A DNA stretch of 50,615 nucleotides from an uncultured Porphyromonadaceae bacterium (GTDB lineage: Bacteria > Bacteroidota > Bacteroidia > Bacteroidales > Muribaculaceae), in assembly GCA_947177405.1 (NCBI GenBank), contig CAMWUJ010000014.1:1-50615 (forward strand), in the 5' to 3' direction. The notes beneath the pieces were generated by a model, which saw nothing but the letters and a program-made list of their open reading frames with translations, did not search any database and was not told the origin of the DNA. Shown here in pieces: positions 7,054 through 16,116 of this stretch (position 1 is the first letter of the stretch; every line of letters starts with the position of its first letter). The position numbers and the translations under genes were made by a program.

Positions 7054-9846
7054 ATGGAAAACAGATTTATAAGCATAAAAGGCGCAAGGGTCAATAATCT
7101 AAAGAATATTGACCTTGAGGTGCCATTGAATAAATTCATAGTAATCACAGGTGTGAGTGGTTCAGGAAAATCCTCACTTGCCTTCGACACTCTCTATGCG
7201 GAGGGTCAGAGACGTTATGTAGAGAGTCTTTCTGCATACGCACGGCAGTTTCTCGGACGAATGGCCAAACCGGAGTGTGATTACATCAAAGGTCTTCCAC
7301 CAGCTATTGCTATTGAACAAAAAGTCAATACCCGCAATCCAAGATCAACTGTCGGAACAGCAACTGAGATATACGACTATCTTAGAATGCTTTTTGCGCG
7401 TATCGGTCATACTTTCTCTCCAATATCAGGAGAAGAAGTAAAAAAACATGGGATTGACGACATTATCCGGACTGTACTCTCCTATCCTCTAAAAACACGG
7501 CTTGCCATACTTGTAAATATTCGGGTGCCGGAAGGTCGTACCTTTGCAGATCAGCTCTCTATTTTTATGAAGGCCGGATATTCTCGTGTAGAAAAGGACG
7601 GCGAATTTTATGACATTTCCGACATTTTAGCTAAAAATCCCTTAAATAATGATAAGGAGTACAGACTTCTTATCGACAGGCTTGCCGTATCGGATGAGAA
7701 GGATGAATTATCCAGACTTACTGATTCCATAGAAACAGCTTATTATGAGGGCCACGAGGAATGTATAGTGAAAGTATGGACCTCCGATGCCACTCCGGAA
7801 CATATATTTTCAAAGAAGTTTACTGCCGACGGCATGGACTTCCGCGAGCCTAACGACCTGATGTTCAATTTCAATAATCCTTATGGAGCCTGTCCGGTTT
7901 GTGAAGGATTCGGAAAAGTGCTCGGAGTCAGTGAAGATCTTGTGATTCCGAATAAGACTCTTTCCGTTTATCAGGACGCAGTGAAATGCTGGAATGGTGA
8001 AAAGATGAGTCTTTGGAAAAAACAATTCATAAAGATTGCTTCTAAAAAGGGATTTCCAATTCATGAGCCCTATTTAAATCTTACTCAAGAACAAAAGGAT
8101 TTTCTATGGCATGGCGATGAGGAATGGGAAGGTATTGACGGTTTCTTCAGTTGGCTTGACAAGAATCAGGATAAGATGCAATATCGTGTTCTCAAAGCCA
8201 GATACCGTGGAAAGACCACTTGCCCGGTATGTCATGGAGCCCGTCTGCGTCCGGATGTGGAATATGTGAAAGTGGCAGGTAAGACAATTACTGAGATTGT
8301 TAGAATGTCGGTATCCGAACTTGCATTTTTCTTTGATAACCTTAAGCTTTCCGATATTGATGAACAGATCGGCAAACGACTCCTGACCGAAATAAGGGCT
8401 CGTATCGGCTTCCTTAAAGATGTCGGTCTCGGTTATCTCACCTTAGACCGTCTTTCATCCACGTTATCGGGAGGTGAAAGTCAGCGCATCAATCTCGCCA
8501 CATCTTTGGGCAGTTCACTTGTTGGTTCGCTTTATATCCTGGATGAGCCAAGTATTGGCCTCCACTCACGGGATACAGACTTACTGGTAAAAGTGCTTCG
8601 TAATCTTCAGCAGATAGGAAACACTGTCATCGTTGTGGAACATGATGAGGATATAATGTTCGCCGCCGATGAGATTATAGATATAGGTCCGGATGCAGGA
8701 AGACTTGGTGGAGAGATTGTATTCAAGGGAAATGTGAAAGAGATGTTGAAAGGCGGGGATTCCAACGGATCCTATACCGTTGACTACCTGCGTGGACAAC
8801 GATCAATTCCGGTCCCGGCCTTGCGGCGTCCCTGGAAACAGGCTGTAGAAGTGATTGGAGCTGCTGAAAACAACCTTAAGAACATAGATGTAAAATTTCC
8901 TCTCGGAATCATGACAGTAGTTTCAGGAGTGAGTGGATCCGGAAAATCAACATTGGTAAAGGAGGTGTTGTATAAAGCGATGCTAAGGGCATTGGGAGAG
9001 GCCGGTGATATACCCGGCACCCATAAAAAGTTGCAGGGTGATATCAAGAGCGTGAAAGCCGTGGAGTTTGTGGATCAGAATCCAATAGGTACCTCATCAC
9101 GTTCCAATCCTGCCACATATCTCAAAGCTTTTGATGAAATTCGCAAGCTTTTCTCCGAACAGCAGCTATCCAAGCAGATGGGGTTTACGCCTGCCTATTT
9201 CTCATTCAATACAGATGGAGGAAGATGTGAGGAGTGTAAAGGGGAAGGAACAATTACTATCCCCATGCAATTCATGGCCGATATCCAGATAGAATGTGAG
9301 GCTTGTCATGGAAAAAGATTTAAACAAGAGGTGCTTGATGTGGAATATCGAGGAAAAAATATCCATGACTTTCTTGAAATGACAGTGAACCAGGCGATAG
9401 AATTTCTTGGAGAATCTAAAGGATCATTAGAGAAAAAAATAGTGAAGCGTCTTAAGCCTCTTCAAGATGTCGGGCTCGGTTATATTCGTCTCGGTCAATC
9501 TTCCTCCACCCTATCCGGAGGTGAGAACCAAAGGGTAAAACTGGCCTACTATCTTTCACTTGACAAGAGTGAACATACTTTGTTTATCTTTGACGAACCG
9601 ACCACCGGACTTCATTTCCATGATATATCCACTCTACTTGACTCTTTAAACAGACTCATAGATAAAGGGCATACTGTTTTAATCATCGAGCATAATATGG
9701 ATATCATCAAATCAGCAGACTGGGTCATCGATGTTGGTCCGGAAGGTGGTGATAAAGGTGGAAATATCGTGGTATCCGGCACTCCGGAAACAGTAGCCAA
9801 TTGTAAAGAATCATATACCGGACAGTTCCTTAAAAAGAAATTATGA
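7054..9846 (+). CDS. uvrA: Excinuclease ABC subunit A
   Basis: The damage-recognition ATPase of nucleotide excision repair, partner of UvrB (encoded at 27977-30094). The ATG at 7054 (MENRFISIKGARVNNLKNI) is the family start; the upstream GTG at 7030 adds eight unconserved residues. It has two ABC modules. The first Walker A is TGVSGSGKSS (about 34) and its signature is LSGGESQR. The second Walker A is SGVSGSGKST and its signature is LSGGENQR. Zinc fingers follow the CPVC...CPVCHG and CEECKGEG...CEACHG patterns. The length of 930 residues is normal. Its stop overlaps the next gene start (ATGA), so the lipoprotein behind it is probably translationally coupled. Confidence 0.98.
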   Translation: MENRFISIKGARVNNLKNIDLEVPLNKFIVITGVSGSGKSSLAFDTLYAEGQRRYVESLSAYARQFLGRMAKPECDYIKGLPPAIAIEQKVNTRNPRSTVGTATEIYDYLRMLFARIGHTFSPISGEEVKKHGIDDIIRTVLSYPLKTRLAILVNIRVPEGRTFADQLSIFMKAGYSRVEKDGEFYDISDILAKNPLNNDKEYRLLIDRLAVSDEKDELSRLTDSIETAYYEGHEECIVKVWTSDATPEHIFSKKFTADGMDFREPNDLMFNFNNPYGACPVCEGFGKVLGVSEDLVIPNKTLSVYQDAVKCWNGEKMSLWKKQFIKIASKKGFPIHEPYLNLTQEQKDFLWHGDEEWEGIDGFFSWLDKNQDKMQYRVLKARYRGKTTCPVCHGARLRPDVEYVKVAGKTITEIVRMSVSELAFFFDNLKLSDIDEQIGKRLLTEIRARIGFLKDVGLGYLTLDRLSSTLSGGESQRINLATSLGSSLVGSLYILDEPSIGLHSRDTDLLVKVLRNLQQIGNTVIVVEHDEDIMFAADEIIDIGPDAGRLGGEIVFKGNVKEMLKGGDSNGSYTVDYLRGQRSIPVPALRRPWKQAVEVIGAAENNLKNIDVKFPLGIMTVVSGVSGSGKSTLVKEVLYKAMLRALGEAGDIPGTHKKLQGDIKSVKAVEFVDQNPIGTSSRSNPATYLKAFDEIRKLFSEQQLSKQMGFTPAYFSFNTDGGRCEECKGEGTITIPMQFMADIQIECEACHGKRFKQEVLDVEYRGKNIHDFLEMTVNQAIEFLGESKGSLEKKIVKRLKPLQDVGLGYIRLGQSSSTLSGGENQRVKLAYYLSLDKSEHTLFIFDEPTTGLHFHDISTLLDSLNRLIDKGHTVLIIEHNMDIIKSADWVIDVGPEGGDKGGNIVVSGTPETVANCKESYTGQFLKKKL

Positions 9847-10268
9847 GAAAATCCAAAACCAATAATATGAGGTTTCTGCTATATATCATAGTGGCATTCC
9901 CTTTATTGATATCTCCGGCGTGTAAGAAAAAGGTTGAGACATCCCTGCGTCCAGATGCAATCGAGCTTTATCATAAAAGTGCAAGATTATTGCGCCTTTA
10001 TCTTGATAGCTTCTCGTTAGCTAAGGATTCCGCAACACTTCTTGATCTTGACAGCAGATTCAACCACTCTCTTACAACCCTTAATTTCAAATTTCCGGCA
10101 GAAACTTGTCTTGAGATTTCGGAAGGTGAGAATGATACTCTTACCAATCTCACCGAACGACTCGTGGCTTTGAAGGATTCCCTTCTTTTTCTATATGCCC
10201 ATCCTGTTACCGACGAAGATTCAATCCCGATTGATTCCCTAAGTATGTCGGATGAACTTAAGAAATAA
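9843..10268 (+). CDS. Small putative lipoprotein, function unknown
   Basis: A 141-residue protein that I cannot assign. The N terminus has a positive region, a hydrophobic stretch (FLLYIIVAFPLLI) and a Cys at about residue 26 (SPACKKK), which reads as a lipoprotein signal with an imperfect lipobox. The mature part is rich in Leu, Ser and Asp and predicted helical (KSARLLRLYLDSFSLAKDSATLLDLD). It overlaps uvrA by four bases and is 14 bp from the next gene, so the three probably share an mRNA. An alternative ATG eight codons later keeps the whole signal. Confidence 0.7.
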   Translation: MRKSKTNNMRFLLYIIVAFPLLISPACKKKVETSLRPDAIELYHKSARLLRLYLDSFSLAKDSATLLDLDSRFNHSLTTLNFKFPAETCLEISEGENDTLTNLTERLVALKDSLLFLYAHPVTDEDSIPIDSLSMSDELKK

Positions 10269-10282
10269 TAAACTTTTTCACT

Positions 10283-11011
10283 ATGTCGCTATTGGAAATT
10301 ACATTGATTGCCATTATCTCTTTTTTAATAGGTGCGGTTATCTGTTTCTTCTTCAGTCGTTATATTCCGGGGAAAAATAGTGAGATGAAAGATAATGGAG
10401 ATTCTTTCGTTTCTCAAGAAAATTCAGAAGAAACTTCTAAAAAGCATAGTTCTTCAACAACTGACCATAAAGAAACGTCCCGGTCATCCGAAAGGACTGA
10501 AAGATTAAAAGAAAACAGAGAGGTTCAGAATCGTGAATCTATCCTTCAATCATTAAGAAATATCGGTTGTAACCCCCGTGAGAATGAAGATGAGAATATA
10601 AGCGTGGCTTATCAGGGAGAGAATTTTCTTATACAGCTAAATGGCGCCTTTATCCGTATCTGGGATCTTTCATGGTTTGCCACAAAAAATACTGATGATA
10701 ACTTTCCCCTCCTTAAGGATGCAGTGAACTACACTAATTTCTCATTTGGTCCCACTATTATCATGCACTCACCGGACGAGGATGGCAAGATTATTATAAG
10801 CAGTAGAATGGATGTGCTTTATTCTCCGTATGAGTTTGATAATGATGGGTATATATCCGCGATTCTTGATTCATTTTTTGCAATCAAGACCACTTTAAGA
10901 AGTGAGGTGACACGCCTTATAAATGATCCCTCCGACCGAACTTTAATGAATAATTCTATTGGATTTGATACAGCTTCTCTTTCAGATCCGTTATCTCCGC
11001 AAGCAAATTAA
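10283..11011 (+). CDS. Membrane-anchored protein with YbjN/T3SS-chaperone-like domain, function unknown
   Basis: A 242-residue protein with an N-terminal membrane helix (about 5-26, LEITLIAIISFLIGAVICFFF), a charged Ser/Glu/Lys-rich linker (about 30-85) and a folded C-terminal region (about 88-225). The segment ESILQSLRNIGCNP...ENFLIQLNGAFIRIWDL, with alternating beta strands and a final helix, resembles the YbjN/type III secretion chaperone-like fold. That is a weak, shape-based call. It is the last gene behind uvrA and the lipoprotein. The 191-bp inverted-repeat element follows 53 bp after its stop. Confidence 0.6.
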   Translation: MSLLEITLIAIISFLIGAVICFFFSRYIPGKNSEMKDNGDSFVSQENSEETSKKHSSSTTDHKETSRSSERTERLKENREVQNRESILQSLRNIGCNPRENEDENISVAYQGENFLIQLNGAFIRIWDLSWFATKNTDDNFPLLKDAVNYTNFSFGPTIIMHSPDEDGKIIISSRMDVLYSPYEFDNDGYISAILDSFFAIKTTLRSEVTRLINDPSDRTLMNNSIGFDTASLSDPLSPQAN

Positions 11012-11064
11012 GAACCTTCGTCTTATGGCTTAATTCTTGATCAATATAAAAATCATGAATTTTA

Positions 11065-11255
11065 GAGTGTGTTTACTTTTAAACAGAATTAACAAATGTA
11101 ATTATAAAAACATTCTTGATTTCATCACAAAGAATCTTTTGGGTGCTTATCCAAAGTTTCATCAGTCGCATAGCCCGCTATGCTCCATCTTCAACTTTGA
11201 ATAATCCCTCCAAAATCTCCTTTTGTGCTAAAATCATTTAAAAGTAAACACACTC
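11065..11255. repeat. 191-bp imperfect inverted-repeat element (MITE-like) with 19-bp perfect ends
   Basis: The 19-base end at 11065-11083 (starting GAGTGTGTTTAC) is repeated exactly in inverted orientation at 11237-11255. Inside, the two halves continue to match imperfectly: on the left GATTTCATCACAAAG, TTTTGGG, CAAAGTT and GCATAGC; on the right (reverse complement) GATTTTAGCACAAAA, TTTTGGA, CAAAGTT and GCATAGC. The centre is GCATAGCCCGCTATGC. The left arm carries about 33 extra bases after the terminal repeat. TTA flanks both ends and may be a short target duplication. No ORF is convincing. It fills most of the 299-bp gap before the kinase gene. Confidence 0.75.
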
Positions 11256-11310
11256 TTAGAATACTCTCCTTTTATAAGTTTTGCTTCAAAATTAATCTAT
11301 ATCTATAACC

Positions 11311-13824
11311 ATGCCAAATAAAAATGCCAATGCTCTTCCTGAGGGAACAATTCTGAAACATGGAAAAACTGAATATCGTATAGAACGATTTCTTGGTGAC
11401 GGTGGTTTCGGTATAACATATCTTGTATCCGGATTAATCAAGATATCAGGTAATACTGTCTTGACAAAATTTTGCATCAAAGAGCACTTTTTGTCAACTG
11501 ACTGCGAGAGAGATCATCGGACATTGGCGGTGACCTACTCCCATCCGGCAAAGCAAAGAGTTGATGAAAGTAAAAAGGATTTTATTTCTGAGGCAAAGCG
11601 TCTTCGCGATAAGATTCAACATTCCAATATTGTTAGGGTAAAGGATGTATTTGAAGCTAACGATACGGCATATTATGTCATGGAATTTCTTGATGGAAAA
11701 TCCATGCGCCATTATATAAGGGAACATGGTGCATGCAGGGAAGAAGAAGCAACCGCTCTGATGCTACCTATTATAAGAGCTATTGGTTATCTCCATGACA
11801 ATCATATAACCCATCTTGATATAAAGCCGGATAACATAATGATTATAGAAAATGGCAGAGGATCCGTATCCCCGATATTGATAGACTTCGGTCTTTCAAA
11901 ACATTACAATAAGAAAGGAGAAGCCACATCTACTGTCAGGATAATGGCTACAAGCGACGGCTACTCCCCTATTGAACAATATCAAGGCATTGAAACATTC
12001 TCCCCAACAGCCGATATTTATGCACTCGCTGCTACTTATTTATACTGTATCACCGGTAAAAATCCCAAACGATCTGCCGATATCCGTCCGGGAGAAATTG
12101 AGCATTTACTTAAAGGTATAATTTCTGAATCTTCTGCCAATGCCTTGCTTAAGGCTATGAAACCGAGCCAATACGAACGTACTCAATCGGTAAAAGATTT
12201 TATGTCAGAATTATGTCCCAATGAAAGAGCTGGTAACTGGGATATAGAAACTGATAACAATATCACTGATCCTCTTTTCTTCCGGAAAAAGAATTCAGCA
12301 TCATTTGTGACAAAACTTAAATCATTCTTTAGTAAGAAAAAGAGACAAAAGATAAAATTGCTGGATATACCTTTTGATAAGGATTCGAAATGTGTGGTTA
12401 CAGAATCAATTTATGTTCCATCCAGACTGCTCGCATATCAGAATGGATTATTGTATTCCATTGAACAGGAACAATGGAATATTATAACCAAAGAAGAGAA
12501 GGAAACGTTTTACCCCTTTATAATAGAACTATTTCTCGATGGGCAAAGGATCAGTATTTTTGTTGAAGAAAAGAAAAATATAGCAAAAAATGAAATAGAG
12601 TCTGCTCTGGAATATTATAGGAATCTACTCAATCCAACCGGCTTGGATGGATATGAGAATGGAGAATGTAGGTTACTCACCTTTCAAGAAATGACTCTTA
12701 TAGATTCTGATTATAGAATTAAAATCCAAAACACTTTTGAAAGTTGGGGGTTAAAATACATGAGTTTCCCACAGTGGTTTAAAGATGAGAATGGTGGCCC
12801 CTCATCTTTTCCTCTCGTTACCGGGCCGGCTAAATTCACCTCAAACCTGAGACCTTTTGTAACATACTACGCCACATATATTCCTTATAAAGTTAGTCAA
12901 AGAAATCAAGACTTTTCAATCGATGGAGTGAAGCTGATACATTTTGAGGAACGGAATAATTTCCCTGTATTAGTTTCGTTATACTATAATCAATATAGAT
13001 CCTCCCTTCTAAAACTTCCATTATCTTTAGCTGAGACTTCCTATCAAGATTATTCACGAGTTTCAGATGTGCTACTTAAATCTGGTGTAAGCCACTTCCC
13101 TGCTGATGATGAAACACCACGGGAATGGTTCCATGAAAATATAATGACCAAGGGAGGTTTTTTACTTGCTTCCGATCCTCTTCAATTCATATCAGCATTA
13201 AAAATACAGGCTCAAATAAATAAAAGTAATCCTGAAACACCTTTCAGAATTATCAATCCTATTGTGCTACATTCTTTATGGGATATCGTCACAAATAAAC
13301 AATCCGATTATGAGAATTTTTCTTCATATATGGAAGGAAATACATGTAAATATGAATTCTCGGATGGAGTTTGCTCAATCAATTATATATCAAAATCAAA
13401 TGATATAAGTCAACCTTTTGATGAGGAGTCGGTTATAAAAGGGGCCTCAATTCAGAAAATGATTTTAAATCAAAGTCTAAAGAACCTTTTAGTCATGGAT
13501 ATAATGGAATATGAGGTAGCTTTCGCTATGGAGAGAGGAGGAAAAATCCGTGATTACATCACGTTGCTTCCTGCAAATACCTATCATTTTCCTTGTAGAA
13601 AGGATAAGAGGATTACCTATGATGCTCTTCAAGGCTCAAACTTATATCTTCACATAGGAGGAAAGCGGATAAACAAACCTCTTAATCCCTATTTGGGAAA
13701 TGTAAAAGGAGAAGGATATATAACTGTCTCTGTAGAGATCGACTCTAATAAAATGGTCGCCCTTTCCTTTAAGAACAAAGGCATGGATGTAAAAGTAATT
13801 TTAGGGGATCATCTTGCTACATAG
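11311..13824 (+). CDS. Cytosolic serine/threonine protein kinase with a large unrecognised C-terminal region
   Basis: An 837-residue protein. The Hanks-type kinase domain spans about 15-300. The glycine loop is GDGGFGITY (29-37), the ATP lysine is K57 (FCIKEHF), the helix-C glutamate is probably E94, and the catalytic loop is HLDIKPDN (168-175) with D170 and N175. DFG is at 193-195, and the activation segment runs to TSDGYSPIEQY. All catalytic residues are present. The HRD arginine is Leu, so this is a non-RD kinase. No transmembrane helix is visible. Residues about 310-837 match no family I recognise; they hold mixed alpha/beta sequence and a basic hinge (FFSKKKRQK, about 340). No phosphatase or FHA gene is adjacent. 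Codon use looks more AT-rich than its neighbours, which may indicate transfer. Confidence 0.88.
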   Translation: MPNKNANALPEGTILKHGKTEYRIERFLGDGGFGITYLVSGLIKISGNTVLTKFCIKEHFLSTDCERDHRTLAVTYSHPAKQRVDESKKDFISEAKRLRDKIQHSNIVRVKDVFEANDTAYYVMEFLDGKSMRHYIREHGACREEEATALMLPIIRAIGYLHDNHITHLDIKPDNIMIIENGRGSVSPILIDFGLSKHYNKKGEATSTVRIMATSDGYSPIEQYQGIETFSPTADIYALAATYLYCITGKNPKRSADIRPGEIEHLLKGIISESSANALLKAMKPSQYERTQSVKDFMSELCPNERAGNWDIETDNNITDPLFFRKKNSASFVTKLKSFFSKKKRQKIKLLDIPFDKDSKCVVTESIYVPSRLLAYQNGLLYSIEQEQWNIITKEEKETFYPFIIELFLDGQRISIFVEEKKNIAKNEIESALEYYRNLLNPTGLDGYENGECRLLTFQEMTLIDSDYRIKIQNTFESWGLKYMSFPQWFKDENGGPSSFPLVTGPAKFTSNLRPFVTYYATYIPYKVSQRNQDFSIDGVKLIHFEERNNFPVLVSLYYNQYRSSLLKLPLSLAETSYQDYSRVSDVLLKSGVSHFPADDETPREWFHENIMTKGGFLLASDPLQFISALKIQAQINKSNPETPFRIINPIVLHSLWDIVTNKQSDYENFSSYMEGNTCKYEFSDGVCSINYISKSNDISQPFDEESVIKGASIQKMILNQSLKNLLVMDIMEYEVAFAMERGGKIRDYITLLPANTYHFPCRKDKRITYDALQGSNLYLHIGGKRINKPLNPYLGNVKGEGYITVSVEIDSNKMVALSFKNKGMDVKVILGDHLAT

Positions 13825-13855
13825 AATCTCCCCAATCATAGATCTCAATTCCCAT

Positions 13856-15652
13856 TTAGGACTGTCTTTTAGGTGATATCACATGCATCTCACAATTCTT
13901 GCAGTCAAATTCCAGACGAAATGAATGGCGCCCTGTTGTAAGAGTCAAAGGCTCTTTCATCTTGCCATTCATTCTTTTATCAGAAGGATTTTTCTTGCAA
14001 CATCCAAGTTCCCTGCGAAGACAATAACGGGTGGTCATCACCCGCACATCTTTTTCGCACATTCTCTTCTTATTCACCTCTAAGGCATCTTCTATTTCTT
14101 TTATCCCATGTTCATGATAGAATTCTCTTGCAAGACGATTAGAAACATTGTCGGATGATTCAAGCTTTTCCGAAAGATATTTCACATTCTTATCCTCTCC
14201 TTTTCTATATTGATAAAGATAGGTTGACTCATTGCATTTATCAAGTAGAGAAAGAAGTTCCCTACGTAAGGATGTAAGCACTGATGCAGGAATGAAAGTC
14301 GTAGGCTTGAGATTATTTGTAAAATTACGCAACTTATAGATAGTGTTGCCGGTCTTAGCAAATATATGACGTATATCCATTTCCTTCTTAGCCTCCTCCT
14401 TCTCAACATTCAAAGGGAGACATACCCTTAGGCCCCTCTCATCAATTGCTTCAATTCCCGTTTCATTTAAAGTGATATCTAATGAAATCTTTCTGTTTGC
14501 GGTATTCCCGCTGAGTTTTTTCTCCCATTCAATATCGTAAGTTCGATGCAGAATTACGCCCTTAGGTATATCTATTCTACGAGCGGCAATTATTTTGCCA
14601 TTTTCTACCCTATTGACTCGTACACCTTCAAACTCCCCTTTCTTGGGAGTAAAATAGCTTATACCATCCCCATTATTAAGCTCATTAACGCTCTTGATTC
14701 TCTCTCCCAATGATTTGGGAGTTAAAATTGAAGCCATTCTTTTGTAGGTTCTTCCCGGGAGGAAATAATCGGTAAAACCCCTGTTGAAACTTTTCTCAAG
14801 ATTGGGAATAAAGTTATATTCAGAAGCTCCAAAACTACTTCTTTTGTACTTGTCAGGGTGTGATGCAATAACTCCATCTATAAGTTTGCGATACGCTGCA
14901 GTAACATTTTTTACATAATCCGAATCCTTTAATCTCCCCTCTATTTTAAAAGAAGAGACACCGGCCTTTATCAAATCCTCAATATATTCTGAAGAATTAA
15001 AGTCAGACAAAGAAAGAAGATATCTGTTTTTTATAATTTCCTCTCCATCTGCATTTTTCAGAGAATAACTCATCCTGCACATCTGGCCACACTCTCCCCT
15101 ATTGGCACTTCTTCCCAAACACCTCTCACTTGCTTGACATCTACCCGAATAACTGACACATAAAGCCCCATGGATAAAACATTCCACAGGAACATTAACT
15201 TTCTCGCATATCTCAGATATTTCCTTGAGAGTAAGTTCACGGGCAAGCACAATTTGCGAAAATCCAACGCGCTCGAGGAATTCAGCCTTTGCGACAGACC
15301 GCGTGTCACATTGTGTGCTCGCATGGAGTTGTATGGGAGGAATATTCATTCTTAATATTCCCATATCCTGCACTATTAGGGCATCTACTCCGGCAAAGTA
15401 TAAATCTCTAATTAGTTCCTCTACTTTTGCCAGTTCATCTTCATATACAAGGGTATTGACTGTGACATATACTTTTGCTCTATATTGATGAGCAAAACAA
15501 ACAACCTCCTTTATATCTTCTATAGAATTAGATGCCTTGGATCGTGCCCCATGTGAAGGACCTCCCATATATACTGCATCCGCACCATGCAGTATTGCCT
15601 GGATAGCTACTTCCTTGTTGGCAGCAGGTGAAAGAAGTTCAAGTTCTCGCAT
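13856..15652 (-). CDS. rlhA: U32-family protein, RlhA-like (23S rRNA hydroxylase-type)
   Basis: A 598-residue protein from the ATG at 15652 (MRELELLSPAANKEVAIQAILHGADAVYMGG), one base after the smpB stop. The N-terminal TIM-barrel-like U32 domain contains the family signature. The segment ECFIHGALCVSYSGRC...CLGRSANRGECGQMC supplies the conserved cysteines that hold an iron-sulfur cluster. U32 members once called collagenase-like proteases are now known in E. coli to hydroxylate RNA or quinones: RlhA acts on 23S C2501, TrhP on tRNA, UbiU/UbiV in ubiquinone synthesis. The start and length resemble RlhA most, so rRNA hydroxylation is the likely role; protease activity is doubtful. It is the third gene of the Yip1-smpB-U32 set. 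Confidence 0.82.
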   Translation of the reverse strand: MRELELLSPAANKEVAIQAILHGADAVYMGGPSHGARSKASNSIEDIKEVVCFAHQYRAKVYVTVNTLVYEDELAKVEELIRDLYFAGVDALIVQDMGILRMNIPPIQLHASTQCDTRSVAKAEFLERVGFSQIVLARELTLKEISEICEKVNVPVECFIHGALCVSYSGRCQASERCLGRSANRGECGQMCRMSYSLKNADGEEIIKNRYLLSLSDFNSSEYIEDLIKAGVSSFKIEGRLKDSDYVKNVTAAYRKLIDGVIASHPDKYKRSSFGASEYNFIPNLEKSFNRGFTDYFLPGRTYKRMASILTPKSLGERIKSVNELNNGDGISYFTPKKGEFEGVRVNRVENGKIIAARRIDIPKGVILHRTYDIEWEKKLSGNTANRKISLDITLNETGIEAIDERGLRVCLPLNVEKEEAKKEMDIRHIFAKTGNTIYKLRNFTNNLKPTTFIPASVLTSLRRELLSLLDKCNESTYLYQYRKGEDKNVKYLSEKLESSDNVSNRLAREFYHEHGIKEIEDALEVNKKRMCEKDVRVMTTRYCLRRELGCCKKNPSDKRMNGKMKEPLTLTTGRHSFRLEFDCKNCEMHVISPKRQS

Positions 15653-15653
15653 A

Positions 15654-16106
15654 TCACTTCTTAAACATTCGGTCAATACTTCTTTTATCTTCCCTTTCAC
15701 GGATACTCTGACGCTTATCGTATTGCTTCTTACCACGACCAACGCCTATCTGCATCTTGGCGAGTCCCCGCTCGTTGATAAAAACTTTTAAAGGTACAAT
15801 CGTAAAACCTGTATCCTCCGCAGATTTAGTTAGCTTTGCAATCTCCTTTTTATTTAAAAGCAGTTTTCTATCACGACGTGCCACATGATTGTTATAAGAA
15901 CCATAAAAATACTCTGAGATATTCATTCCCTTAACCCAAATTTCCCCATTTTCAACCATACAATATGTATCAACCAAAGAGGCCTTTCCCTCCCGTATAG
16001 ACTTGATTTCTGTTCCTGTCAATACGATTCCGGCTGTATATGTATCAGTTATCTCATAATCAAACCGTGCGCGTTTATTCTTTATGTTGACTTGATCTGC
16101 CTTCAT
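15654..16106 (-). CDS. smpB: SsrA-binding protein
   Basis: A 150-residue tmRNA partner in trans-translation, which rescues ribosomes stalled on broken mRNA. The fold is recognisable from [34 protein letters not shown] and the basic C-terminal tail ([22 protein letters not shown]) that enters the decoding centre. Length and start (ATG) are normal. It lies 10 bp after the Yip1-like gene and one base before the U32 gene. The tmRNA gene itself is not in this window. Confidence 0.97.
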   Translation of the reverse strand: MKADQVNIKNKRARFDYEITDTYTAGIVLTGTEIKSIREGKASLVDTYCMVENGEIWVKGMNISEYFYGSYNNHVARRDRKLLLNKKEIAKLTKSAEDTGFTIVPLKVFINERGLAKMQIGVGRGKKQYDKRQSIREREDKRSIDRMFKK

Positions 16107-16116
16107 AATTTATTTA

